A DNA stretch of 14,213 nt from Candidatus Thalassarchaeaceae archaeon (GTDB taxonomy: Archaea; Thermoplasmatota; Poseidoniia; Poseidoniales; Thalassarchaeaceae). A program made the position numbers and the translations under genes. The notes beneath the pieces are model-generated. The model was not told the origin of the DNA. It saw only the letters and a list, made by a program, of their open reading frames with translations, and ran no database searches. Of this stretch, positions 6,343 through 14,127 are shown piece by piece. Numbering within the stretch: the stretch's first letter is position 1; each line of letters starts with the position of its first letter. The DNA lies in NCBI GenBank assembly GCA_013330385.1, contig DUIL01000070.1, positions 1-14,213 on the forward strand, in the 5' to 3' direction.

Positions 6343-8499
6343 ATGGCGACAAAACAAAGTAATATTAATGATATTGCAGTTGATCTTGATATCGGTGGAA
6401 CGTTTACTGACTGTTTTGTTACATATGAAGGCGGACACACCATAGCCAAGTCATCTACAACTAGGTACGACGTGTCAGTTGGAGCAATACGCGCCATAGA
6501 AACTGCTGCCAAAACTCTAGATCTGGAACTTGGGCAATTACTGGCGCGTTGTGAATCAGTTCGCTATAGCACGACAATCTCCATGAATACACTTATAGAA
6601 CGAAGTGGACCAAAACTGGGGATGATTGCTACTGCAGGTTTTGAAGATACTACGATTATTGGACGAGCTCGTTCATGGGTTGACGGTCGACAGCTTGACG
6701 AAGTTCGGAATAAGGCAGCGGCGTTTAAGCCAAAACCATTGATTCCGAGAGACATGATTGTCGGTGTAAAGGAACGCCTGGACTGGTCTGGATCTGTGCT
6801 TCAGAAGATTGACCGCGACGATGTAATCAAAAAGGTTCACCAACTTGTTGACCAGGGTGCTATGGGGTTTGTTGTGTCGTTGCTTTGGTCATTCCAGAAT
6901 CCTGTTCACGAAAATGAAGTTCGAGAGATCATCGATGAACTTTACCCAGAAAAATATCTCGGTGCGATGCCAGTACTCCTCTCAAGTGAAATATCCTCAA
7001 CTAGTGGCGAATATCCTCGAACAATGGCAACTATTCTAAGCTCGTATATTCATAATGACCTGTCACACGAACTTCGTTCACTTGGCGATGAATTAAGAAA
7101 TAGAAATTATACAAAACCGGTACTCTTAGTTAATAATACTGGTGCAGTAAGTAAAGTGGTGAAGACACCAGCCTTGAATACCTACGCTTCAGGCCCAGTA
7201 GCTGGCCTATTGGGTGGAGCACGCCTTTGTGAACATTATGAGATTTCAAATGCTGTGCTTACTGATATGGGTGGAACCAGTTTTGACGCGAGTCTCGTTG
7301 TCGATGGAAACCCTCGGTACTACGCATTTCATCCGGTCATTGAGAACTTCTTCGTTAGCCTTCCAATGTTGGAAGTTAGTACCATTGGTGCTGGTGGGGG
7401 GTCGATAGCTTGGATCAATCCACTAACTGAGAGGTTGGAAGTGGGCCCGAGGAGTGCTGGGGCTATGCCCGGCCCAGCCTGTTACAACCTTGGGGGTCGT
7501 GAACCTACTGTAACCGATGCTGATTTAGTCCTTGGCTATCTGGATCCGGAACGGTTTTGTGGAGGCCAACTTGAGTTGGATATAGAGAGAGCGCGGATGG
7601 TCATTGCGACTAATGTTGCTGAACCTCTGGGCCTCGAGGTTCCTGAGGCGGCTCGAGCCATCAAACAGATTGTTGATGGGCGGGCGGGAAATGATCTATT
7701 TAAGAACGTAGCTCTTCGTGGTCTTAAACCTGAAGATTTTGCAGTATTTGCTTTTGGTGGTGCCGGCGCTACACACGCTGTTGGATATTCAAGCTATCTT
7801 GGTGCTGGTGGTCCAATATATGTGTTCCGGTTTTCTCCCGTGTTCTGTGCCTTTGGGTCAGCCGTTTCCGATATTGCACATGTCTATCAAACAGATGAGT
7901 TGATGCCGGTCCTTTCTAGTGGTGTGAATGATTTTATTTTGGATTCGTCAGCGTATAACAGCGCGGTTGATGGTCTATTCCAACAGGCGCATCGCGGACT
8001 TGAAGAAGATGGCTTTGACCCAAAGAAGGCTGAATATATTTTAGAATTGGAAATGCGTTATGGTTCTCAAATTCAAAATACTGTAGTCCAAACAACAATT
8101 CTTCATGTTGACAGTGAAGAAGATATTCAGCGGTTGGCAGATTCGTTTACTGAACAGTACATAGAACTCTGGGGCCCGGGGTCGGCCTATCCGGCTGGAG
8201 GAGTTGAAATCAATCTATTCCGCTTACGTGCTTCTATCCCATCTCAACGAGCCAAACTTCCAAAGATGAAGATGGGCAAGAGTGATCCGAGCGGGTCCTT
8301 GCTTGGTACCCGCGAGGCGTGGTGGGATGATAGTTTCGCTCCAACGCCCGTTTATGACCTAGGCCAATTGAACTCAGGAAATGTTGTGGTAGGCCCAGGG
8401 CTGGCGGAAAGCGATGCTACTACGTTGGTTATTCCACCTGGCTGGGAGTGTCAGATCGATGAATACGAAACAGCTGTTTTACGGCTTTCGGAGAACTAG
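6343..8499 (+). CDS. Second HyuA-family ketone carboxylase subunit (ApcC-like, alpha')
   Basis: This 718-aa HyuA paralogue resembles the protein at 3885 but is clearly diverged. ATP-site motifs are D16-I-G-G-T-F-T-D23, D308-M-G-G-T-S-F-D315 and F469-A-F-G-G-A-G. Phosphate-2 therefore reads GGTSFD where the first paralogue has GGTSTD, so the two nucleotide sites may not be equivalent. Acetone carboxylase has one HyuA-type subunit; acetophenone carboxylase has two (alpha and alpha'), which makes Apc the better model. The predicted mass of about 78 kDa compares with 87 kDa for ApcC. ATG 6343 is chosen because GAGAG (6333-6337) precedes it by five bases; the in-frame GTG 6331 has no separate ribosome site. 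The 57-bp gap after the zinc subunit carries no visible terminator, so cotranscription is likely. Confidence 0.85.
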   Translation: MATKQSNINDIAVDLDIGGTFTDCFVTYEGGHTIAKSSTTRYDVSVGAIRAIETAAKTLDLELGQLLARCESVRYSTTISMNTLIERSGPKLGMIATAGFEDTTIIGRARSWVDGRQLDEVRNKAAAFKPKPLIPRDMIVGVKERLDWSGSVLQKIDRDDVIKKVHQLVDQGAMGFVVSLLWSFQNPVHENEVREIIDELYPEKYLGAMPVLLSSEISSTSGEYPRTMATILSSYIHNDLSHELRSLGDELRNRNYTKPVLLVNNTGAVSKVVKTPALNTYASGPVAGLLGGARLCEHYEISNAVLTDMGGTSFDASLVVDGNPRYYAFHPVIENFFVSLPMLEVSTIGAGGGSIAWINPLTERLEVGPRSAGAMPGPACYNLGGREPTVTDADLVLGYLDPERFCGGQLELDIERARMVIATNVAEPLGLEVPEAARAIKQIVDGRAGNDLFKNVALRGLKPEDFAVFAFGGAGATHAVGYSSYLGAGGPIYVFRFSPVFCAFGSAVSDIAHVYQTDELMPVLSSGVNDFILDSSAYNSAVDGLFQQAHRGLEEDGFDPKKAEYILELEMRYGSQIQNTVVQTTILHVDSEEDIQRLADSFTEQYIELWGPGSAYPAGGVEINLFRLRASIPSQRAKLPKMKMGKSDPSGSLLGTREAWWDDSFAPTPVYDLGQLNSGNVVVGPGLAESDATTLVIPPGWECQIDEYETAVLRLSEN

Positions 8500-8529
8500 T
8501 ACCTCATTTTAAGAGAAAGGATGTCCTGC

Positions 8530-10599
8530 GTGACTATCGAACTACAGGAAATCGAACAGGAAACTGATAATAGACAGAATTCCCGTCCTCTTGACCAAAT
8601 GCGGCCAGAGGTGTTGACGAAAGTGGAGGAAGAATTCTCTGACGTAATGTCAGATGCCGACTTTGAAATCTTTCGTCACAAACTTGCCACTATTTCCACA
8701 GAAGGAAAAGAGGTGATGGCGAAGCTTGGAGTTTCGACACCTTTAAGGTCAGAGGATAGTGGTACCGGTATCTATACATCCAGGGGTGACATGGCTGCCG
8801 CAGCCGCGGGAGTATATTTTCACGCTCTCACTGGACAACTTCCTATCAAATATACCTTAAAAAGATGGATTGATGAACCGACAGTTGGAATAGATGATGG
8901 AGACATCTTCTTTTCTACCGATCCCATTTATGGAGCAACGCACACGCCTGATCAAATCGTATTCATGCCTGTGCAAAGTAATGGTCTCTTGGTTGGATGG
9001 GTTTCAGCAGTGGCGCATCAATCTGAAGTGGGTGCATTGGAACCAGGTCTCTCAGCGCGGGCTCCCAATTCCTTTAGTGATGGGTTGCGGCTCATTCCGC
9101 AGAAGATTGGGTCAAACTTGGAACTTCGAGAAGACCTAGTGCAATCATTCGGAAATATGACTCGTGTTCCTGATGAACAGGTACTTGATATCAAAGCTCG
9201 GGTGGCAGCTTGCACCCGCATGAGAGAGCGTTTGAATAGCTTGATTGAGGATATTGGTCGGGAGGAGTTTATTGGCGCACTCCGCCGGTGCGTAGATGAC
9301 GGCCGGATCCAGACTCAACGCCGCTTACGTGAATTCAATGACGGCACCTATAGATCAACGGTATTTATTGATGGTGTTGGCGGGGATATGGGCTTGCAGA
9401 GGGTCCATTGCGCTGTTACAAAGCGTGATGACCGAATTAGTGTCTCTCTGGAAGGTACTTCCCCACAGAACCCCTTCGCGTTTAATGCTTATGAGACTAT
9501 GCCGTTGGCTGCATTGGCCAATCCGTTCTTCAGTTATCTCCTAAGTGATGTCCCTCCCAGCATTGGATTGTTGGACCAGATCGATCTTGACGTTCCTGAC
9601 GGTACTATTCTTAGTGCGTCGGCCGACGCAGCGGTTTCCTGCTCACTATGGCCTACGTTCCTGTTGCAAGTAGCGGCCCACATTTGCTTAACAAAAATGG
9701 CCTTCGACAGTGACCATCGAGACAAGCTTTCTGCCCCACAGAGTGCGAATGCTGTTGGGGGGTTTGGTGTGGGGGTAAACCAACATGGACTCATGGCGGC
9801 AGATCTCTATGTTGATCCCGTCAACGGATCGGGAGGGGGAGCACGTCCTGATGCAGATGGGGTAGATGTCTTCACTGGTATTTGGGGAAACTATATGGAC
9901 ACAAATGATTCTGAAGAGGTCGAAATCCGTGGTCCATATATCAAGTTGTATAGCCGCATTGCAAGGGATGCCCATGGATTTGGGAAATTTCGTGGGGGCT
10001 CAGGCCAAGATACGGCGTACCTCGCCCACAAGGTCCCAGATGTTCTGATGCACGGGACTATGGGCTTTGGTACAAAATTTCCAGTTGGTCCCGGAATCTT
10101 TGGTGGCTATGCCGGAAATACCACTCCTGGGGCCTACATCACGGGCTCAAATGCTAAAGAACTAATGGAAAATGGTGAATGGCAGGCACCTGAGTCGACA
10201 GCAAACTTGATTGAAGACCAACTTCTAACCGGTGACTACACATTTGACTACGCCACTTACCCCACTCAAATGTTCACTGATGGTGCCGTCTGGATGATGA
10301 TTGGAGCTGGGGGGGGTGGTTATGGAGACGCTCTGGAACGAGATCCAGAAGCTGTGATCAGCGATCTCCGTGCGGGTTATACCTCCGAACGGGCAGTTCG
10401 GGAAATCTATCAGGTGGTGTTTGATTCAAAGAGTTTCCGGATCGATATGCAAGAGACTCAGAAGAAGCGCGAAGCGGCGCGTGAACAGAGAAAGAGTTTG
10501 GGTAAACCCTTTGAAGAGTTTATGAAGACGTGGGCGAACAGTAGTCCTCCACAACACGCGCTCGAGTACTTTGGTGATTGGCCAGGAGAGATCAGTTAG
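8530..10599 (+). CDS. HyuB-family ketone carboxylase subunit with conserved metal site (ApcD / AcxB-like)
   Basis: This 689-aa member of the hydantoinase B family is the subunit thought to bind the ketone enol(phosphate) and CO2 in ATP-dependent ketone carboxylases. It contains DP-I-Y-G-A-T-H138-T-P-D141 and A-H163-Q-S-E-V-G-A. The H-x2-D...H spacing of 25 residues equals that of the three manganese ligands of Xanthobacter acetone carboxylase (His150, Asp153, His175, from memory), so the metal site appears intact. Glycine-rich loops near residues 403-441 and 589-601 (the latter MIGAGGGGYGDAL) are also typical of HyuB. The last 60 or so residues are charged and probably helical. The frame opens at ATG 8521, but AAAGGA (8516-8521) overlaps that codon; GTG 8530 has proper spacing and is preferred. 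At about 75 kDa it matches ApcD (75 kDa). Confidence 0.87.
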   Translation: MTIELQEIEQETDNRQNSRPLDQMRPEVLTKVEEEFSDVMSDADFEIFRHKLATISTEGKEVMAKLGVSTPLRSEDSGTGIYTSRGDMAAAAAGVYFHALTGQLPIKYTLKRWIDEPTVGIDDGDIFFSTDPIYGATHTPDQIVFMPVQSNGLLVGWVSAVAHQSEVGALEPGLSARAPNSFSDGLRLIPQKIGSNLELREDLVQSFGNMTRVPDEQVLDIKARVAACTRMRERLNSLIEDIGREEFIGALRRCVDDGRIQTQRRLREFNDGTYRSTVFIDGVGGDMGLQRVHCAVTKRDDRISVSLEGTSPQNPFAFNAYETMPLAALANPFFSYLLSDVPPSIGLLDQIDLDVPDGTILSASADAAVSCSLWPTFLLQVAAHICLTKMAFDSDHRDKLSAPQSANAVGGFGVGVNQHGLMAADLYVDPVNGSGGGARPDADGVDVFTGIWGNYMDTNDSEEVEIRGPYIKLYSRIARDAHGFGKFRGGSGQDTAYLAHKVPDVLMHGTMGFGTKFPVGPGIFGGYAGNTTPGAYITGSNAKELMENGEWQAPESTANLIEDQLLTGDYTFDYATYPTQMFTDGAVWMMIGAGGGGYGDALERDPEAVISDLRAGYTSERAVREIYQVVFDSKSFRIDMQETQKKREAAREQRKSLGKPFEEFMKTWANSSPPQHALEYFGDWPGEIS

Positions 10600-10617
10600 C
10601 CCATCGATGGAAACGGT

Positions 10618-11538
10618 GTGACGCATAATAAAATAGGAGAATTGGCTACCCAGATTCAAGGTGAATTTATTCCCTGGATCTATTCGATATCCTCACGTGT
10701 TCATCAGGTTGAGTTACGTGAAATGGCATATGATCCTAATGTGATGAGTACGGCAGTGCTTGAATGCGCTGAGTTGTTCAACCCAAAAGTGATATCAGTG
10801 AACTTGGATCCAACTGTTTGGGCTGAAGCTGTCGGCTGCGAAGTGGCATGGGGAAATGGTTTTCCAGTCATCACTGATTCCAGTGGGTTTACTCCAAACC
10901 CCGATGTATTGCTTGAATGCGAACGCGTCCAAGTTCTCCGCGATGCTATCGAGCGGACGCGAGCGTCAATCCCAAACTCGCTATTGGCGTGCGCGATCAA
11001 TGGTCCAGGAATGCTTTCTGCCCTACTTCCAACAGACGAGCCTATGTCAGATTCGGAAGTATTCCTGACTGGGGAGTGCGTTAGTGAGGCTGCTCGGATG
11101 GTGTGCGAAACAGGCGTTGATCTGTTGGTAATAATGGAGGAAAAGGCGATCAATAATAGCGTTATTGAATATTGGTTAATGAGAGGAATCTATCGCCAGA
11201 TTGGAAAAATTGCAGCATATTATTCAGTAGCAACTGTCCTCCTTTCACCCGGATACGAATACTCTGAAGCTTTGGTGGCCGAAACAAATACTATTGAATA
11301 TTGGATTGGAAACACAGAAAATATTCGACACGGCAGTGTAAATGACAGGTCGCAATTCGGTCATATAGTAAATGGATTCGGTGCTGAGCACTGCGAATTA
11401 GAAGATATGAGAAAATTATTGAAAAGATTGCCGGGATTCTTAACAACTCCGTGGGACCTTGATCCGGATACCGATCTAACATCCGTGCATCGTGACGTGT
11501 CTACGGTTCGCAAGTTTTTGATGGATATTGCTAGATAG
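10618..11538 (+). CDS. UroD-like protein, candidate fifth (epsilon, ApcE-position) carboxylase subunit
   Basis: The 306-aa (about 34 kDa) product resembles the uroporphyrinogen decarboxylase/methyltransferase TIM-barrel superfamily. Near the N-terminus lie an aspartate/proline-rich segment and the family's 'A-E-A-V-G-C' stretch (near residues 70-75), then I-N-G-P-G-M near 124-129 and G-V-D-L-L-V-I near 166-172. I see no HxC...C zinc motif of the corrinoid methyltransferases in this superfamily, so methyl transfer is not supported. Position and size match ApcE, the 34-kDa fifth subunit that is needed for acetophenone carboxylase activity but separates from the core. I cannot confirm that ApcE has the same fold. 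It starts at GTG 10618, 18 bp after the HyuB stop, with only a weak upstream GATGG, which would suit a protein made in smaller amount. Assignment to the UroD superfamily is fairly secure; the function is inferred from context. Confidence 0.72.
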   Translation: MTHNKIGELATQIQGEFIPWIYSISSRVHQVELREMAYDPNVMSTAVLECAELFNPKVISVNLDPTVWAEAVGCEVAWGNGFPVITDSSGFTPNPDVLLECERVQVLRDAIERTRASIPNSLLACAINGPGMLSALLPTDEPMSDSEVFLTGECVSEAARMVCETGVDLLVIMEEKAINNSVIEYWLMRGIYRQIGKIAAYYSVATVLLSPGYEYSEALVAETNTIEYWIGNTENIRHGSVNDRSQFGHIVNGFGAEHCELEDMRKLLKRLPGFLTTPWDLDPDTDLTSVHRDVSTVRKFLMDIAR

Positions 11539-11558
11539 TATCAGGAGGTCTGGTTTCG

Positions 11559-13196
11559 ATGAAGACAGAATGGCTGTCGAAACAAATGTGGGAGCATGGA
11601 AGTATTCGAGGATTGGCAGAAAACCGTGCAACCACAGAACCCGATAAGATATTTCTTATATTTCATGGACGAAGTCTGTCCTACGGTGAGTTTGATTTAT
11701 TGGCTAATCAGGCAGGAAATATGTTGATTGGCCTCGGGGTGAAACGAGACGACAAAGTCGCCATTATGATGAAGAATTGTGTGGAATGGGTTACAGTGTG
11801 GTTTGGTGCGGCAAAAATTGGTGCCATTGTATGTCCAGTCAATACAGCGTATGTGGGTGAAGGTCTAGCATACCAATTAGACCATTCTGATAGTAGCCTA
11901 CTGATTATTGATGAAGAATATAGTGACAGGTTCTTCAATATAGAAAAATCGGTACCTAAAGTGCAACAGATTGTAGTGAGGCAAACTGGAGAAGGTCAGC
12001 AAGGGATGGGAACTCAAACTAGAGACCTTTCAACTGAATTAGCGAACAATAGTACGCACCCGCCACCAGAATGTGTGCTTGCGCCTGGCGATCCAGCATC
12101 AATCTTGTACACCTCTGGAACAACAGGACGTCCGAAAGGTTGTGTACTTCCGCAGGGGCAATACCTAGTTGCGGCAGAACAGATGGTCCTAAACTGCGAA
12201 TACCGATCTGATGATATTCTGTATACCTGTTTACCACTATTTCACATTAATGCCCAGAACTATTCTGTTCTTGCAGCGATGGCAGCTAGTGCGACAATTG
12301 TTCTGGATGACAAGTTCACAGCGTCGGGATTTTGGAATAAGCTCATTGACAATAATGTAACAGCATTCAATTTTATTGGAGGAATGCCGTTGATGCTGTG
12401 GAACCAAGAACCTACAACAATTGACAATGCTCACAAAGCTCGGTTGGCATTCGGCGTGCCCGTACCACTAGAGATTTGGAATGAGTGGGAAGAACGATTT
12501 GACCTCCGAATAGTTTATGCATATGGCATGACAGAGAATGCGTTGCCCACACTCTTCCCAATATCTGATACACCGGCGATTGAATCGCTTCGTGGTTCAG
12601 GGGGTAAGGAGAGTGACAGTGCTGAGGTGGCGATATTTGACGAGTCTGGCCAAAATGTACAACCTGGAAATAGAGGAGAGGTAGTCACGCGGCCGAAGAT
12701 TCCTTGGACAATGATGCTTGAATACTACCAAGATTCTGATGCTACCCAGGAAGCGATCAGGAATGGATGGTTCCATACGGGCGATTTGGGGTACTTAGAC
12801 GAAGAAGGATATTTCTTCTATTTGGATCGACAAAAAGATGCATTCAGGCGTAGGGGTGAAATGATCTCATCTTGGCAAGTGGAATCAGTGGTGCAAAAAT
12901 TTCCTGGAGTATTGGAATGCGCTGCTGTAGCTGTGCCTTCGGAAGTGGGTGAAGACGAGATTCTGGTGGCCGTCGTGCGGGAAAGTGATTCTCACTGGAC
13001 AGAGAAAGAGTTACAAAGTTTCTGCACTGAGAATATGGCCTACTTTCAAGTACCAAGATATATTCGAATCGTTGAGCAAATGCCCAAAACCCAAACCGAG
13101 AGAATTGAGAAGTTCCGACTTAGAAACGAAGGAGTAACCGAAGATACCTGGGATGGGGAAACACCTTCTCTATCCGTAAGTTTGGAAAACACATGA
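11559..13196 (+). CDS. AMP-forming acyl-CoA ligase (ANL superfamily), candidate beta-keto-acid CoA ligase
   Basis: This 545-aa adenylate-forming enzyme is expected to convert a carboxylic acid, ATP and CoA to acyl-CoA, AMP and PPi. The P-loop is Y184-T-S-G-T-T-G-R-P-K-G194; the A5 motif is Y322-G-M-T-E326; A7 is T407-G-D409-L-G-Y; the hinge region DRQKDAFRRRGEMIS follows. The final A10 motif is unusual: P509-K-T-Q-T-E514-R515-I-E-K518, where the usual Gly-Lys pair is Glu-Arg, so the standard catalytic lysine is missing or replaced by K518. Overall it resembles the CaiC-like group of ligases. It has the best ribosome site in the cluster, AGGAGGT (11543-11549), nine bases before ATG 11559, and follows the UroD-like gene by 20 bp. 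Next to a ketone carboxylase it parallels benzoylacetate-CoA ligase (Bal) of A. aromaticum, which activates the carboxylation product. The acid substrate cannot be read from sequence. Confidence 0.88.
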   Translation: MKTEWLSKQMWEHGSIRGLAENRATTEPDKIFLIFHGRSLSYGEFDLLANQAGNMLIGLGVKRDDKVAIMMKNCVEWVTVWFGAAKIGAIVCPVNTAYVGEGLAYQLDHSDSSLLIIDEEYSDRFFNIEKSVPKVQQIVVRQTGEGQQGMGTQTRDLSTELANNSTHPPPECVLAPGDPASILYTSGTTGRPKGCVLPQGQYLVAAEQMVLNCEYRSDDILYTCLPLFHINAQNYSVLAAMAASATIVLDDKFTASGFWNKLIDNNVTAFNFIGGMPLMLWNQEPTTIDNAHKARLAFGVPVPLEIWNEWEERFDLRIVYAYGMTENALPTLFPISDTPAIESLRGSGGKESDSAEVAIFDESGQNVQPGNRGEVVTRPKIPWTMMLEYYQDSDATQEAIRNGWFHTGDLGYLDEEGYFFYLDRQKDAFRRRGEMISSWQVESVVQKFPGVLECAAVAVPSEVGEDEILVAVVRESDSHWTEKELQSFCTENMAYFQVPRYIRIVEQMPKTQTERIEKFRLRNEGVTEDTWDGETPSLSVSLENT

Positions 13197-13244
13197 AGTG
13201 AACTATTGATATCAGATAATGGCACTTCCAATATACGGACCAAA

Positions 13245-13727
13245 TTATGTTTGTATTATTTCTATTATTGGAAATCGTCGCTCAAGATTTTCTTGCAACT
13301 GTAAGAATATGGGATAGATAGATACTAGTGCATTCCAAATCCTGTCACGGTGGACGCTCTGGAGTTCTCTGGCGCTTGCCTCATAGATCTCTGACATTAC
13401 TCGAACGAAGACTTGAGATTCTGTCCTTAGATTGAAGTACCAATCCGGATGACAATTCAGCCCCCCGTTTGAAGCGATGATGTATCTACGATCAAAATAG
13501 TCAAAATACAGAACTGGATTTCGGCGGAATTCACCAGACTTACGACCTTTGGTGTAGAGGATGAGTACCGGTTGGGGACCATCCCATTCGGCGTCTTCTC
13601 CGTTGGTCAGGAGGTACCGAGATACATGATTGACCACAAAGGTGCTAGAACCGTCAATTGCTATATCGTCCAATGAATTGATCAATACTTCGTTTGAGTC
13701 ATCTTCTTCAATGTGCTGTCTTCGCAT
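13245..13727 (-). CDS. Deazaflavin (F420)-dependent nitroreductase-family oxidoreductase (Ddn/DUF385)
   Basis: The 160-aa protein belongs to the small split-barrel family of Ddn from Mycobacterium, whose members use reduced F420 to reduce quinones, nitro compounds or activated alkenes, mostly on the cytoplasmic side of the membrane. Diagnostic stretches, numbered from ATG 13727, are VLILYTKGRKSGEFRRNPVL (near 54-73), the IIASNGG...HPDWYFNL region (near 83-100), the A-R-E-L-x7-R-x-x-W stretch (about 119-132) and a C-terminal R-R-F-P-I-I-E. The first strand-1 segment carries the GRKSG signature of F420 binders. The frame extends to TTG 13736, but ATG 13727 is preferred: a TATAGT box lies eight bases upstream and there is no ribosome site, which fits a leaderless mRNA. 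It is convergent with the CoA ligase (48 bp between stops), so it is a separate unit; no link to the ketone pathway is shown. Confidence 0.85.
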   Translation of the reverse strand: MRRQHIEEDDSNEVLINSLDDIAIDGSSTFVVNHVSRYLLTNGEDAEWDGPQPVLILYTKGRKSGEFRRNPVLYFDYFDRRYIIASNGGLNCHPDWYFNLRTESQVFVRVMSEIYEASARELQSVHRDRIWNALVSIYPIFLQLQENLERRFPIIEIIQT

Positions 13728-13735
13728 AGGGCACA

Positions 13736-13741
13736 ACTATA
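13736..13741 (-). promoter_or_regulatory. putative -10 box for a leaderless nitroreductase mRNA
   Basis: On the minus strand TATAGT ends eight bases before ATG 13727, which would put the transcription start on or next to the A of the start codon. No Shine-Dalgarno sequence and no good -35 are present. The box lies within an imperfect dyad CTATA-N6-TATAG (13737-13752), a possible operator. All this is inferred from pattern only. Confidence 0.35.
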
Positions 13742-13746
13742 CATGT

Positions 13747-14127
13747 CTATAGACGGCGGAATTGTTTGCGTAACGTTGCGTGATCCAACTTTGAACGGCT
13801 TCTCGGCTGCCAACTTATCGACTGGTACACAATCCGTAGATTGCTCCCATTCAACGCATCATCGGCCAGATCGGCGTGTGCATAGACATTCGCGCCTTCC
13901 TTATTGTGGCTGTGGATGCCGAACTGCCTAAGGAACTGCAGGAGGCTCCTGGCGGTCAATCCGTTACCTCGGTGCTCGGCCCAGCGCATTTCCTCAACCG
14001 CACGGAGCAGTTTCACCAGTTCGGCTGCTGCCACGGTCGGCTCCCCGATGGGCCAAACAGTGCGGATGTCCCGCAGCAGTTCGATGCCCAGGCTCTCTGG
14101 TGTGTCCTGTCGGCTTGTGAGGCTCAC
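13747..14127 (-). CDS. DUF3631-like C-terminal domain protein, possibly a truncated remnant
   Basis: Residues 1 to about 95 of this 126-aa frame match the C-terminal part of DUF3631 proteins, which are found on actinobacterial and other plasmids, phages and integrated elements, often with primase/helicase-like ATPase regions. Visible hallmarks are S-L-G-I-E-L-L-R-D-I-R (12-22), a leucine-rich A-E-L-V-K-L-L segment, R-W-A-E-H-R-G-N-G-L-T-A-R-S-L-L and L-R-Q-F-G-I-H-S. The ATPase part is absent. After Y-A-H-A-D-L-A-D (about 82-89) the sequence departs from the family and becomes basic and low in similarity, while GC content falls, which suggests a junction or frameshift there. GTG 14127 is eight bases after GGAAGGA and overlaps the stop of the upstream frame, a normal coupled start. 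It is either a small intact gene or a decayed mobile-element gene. Confidence 0.55.
   Translation of the reverse strand: MSLTSRQDTPESLGIELLRDIRTVWPIGEPTVAAAELVKLLRAVEEMRWAEHRGNGLTARSLLQFLRQFGIHSHNKEGANVYAHADLADDALNGSNLRIVYQSISWQPRSRSKLDHATLRKQFRRL

Noticed and set aside
3885..10599. Annotation as hydantoinase, 5-oxoprolinase or N-methylhydantoinase
   Set aside because: The small zinc subunit, duplicate HyuA, metal triad in HyuB and linked CoA ligase/thiolase fit ketone carboxylation better; no hydantoin racemase or carbamoylase gene is nearby.
13195..13228. GAAGTG/CACTTC stem between convergent genes as a bidirectional terminator
   Set aside because: Only six base pairs with a 22-base loop, overlapping the ligase stop and without flanking T-runs.
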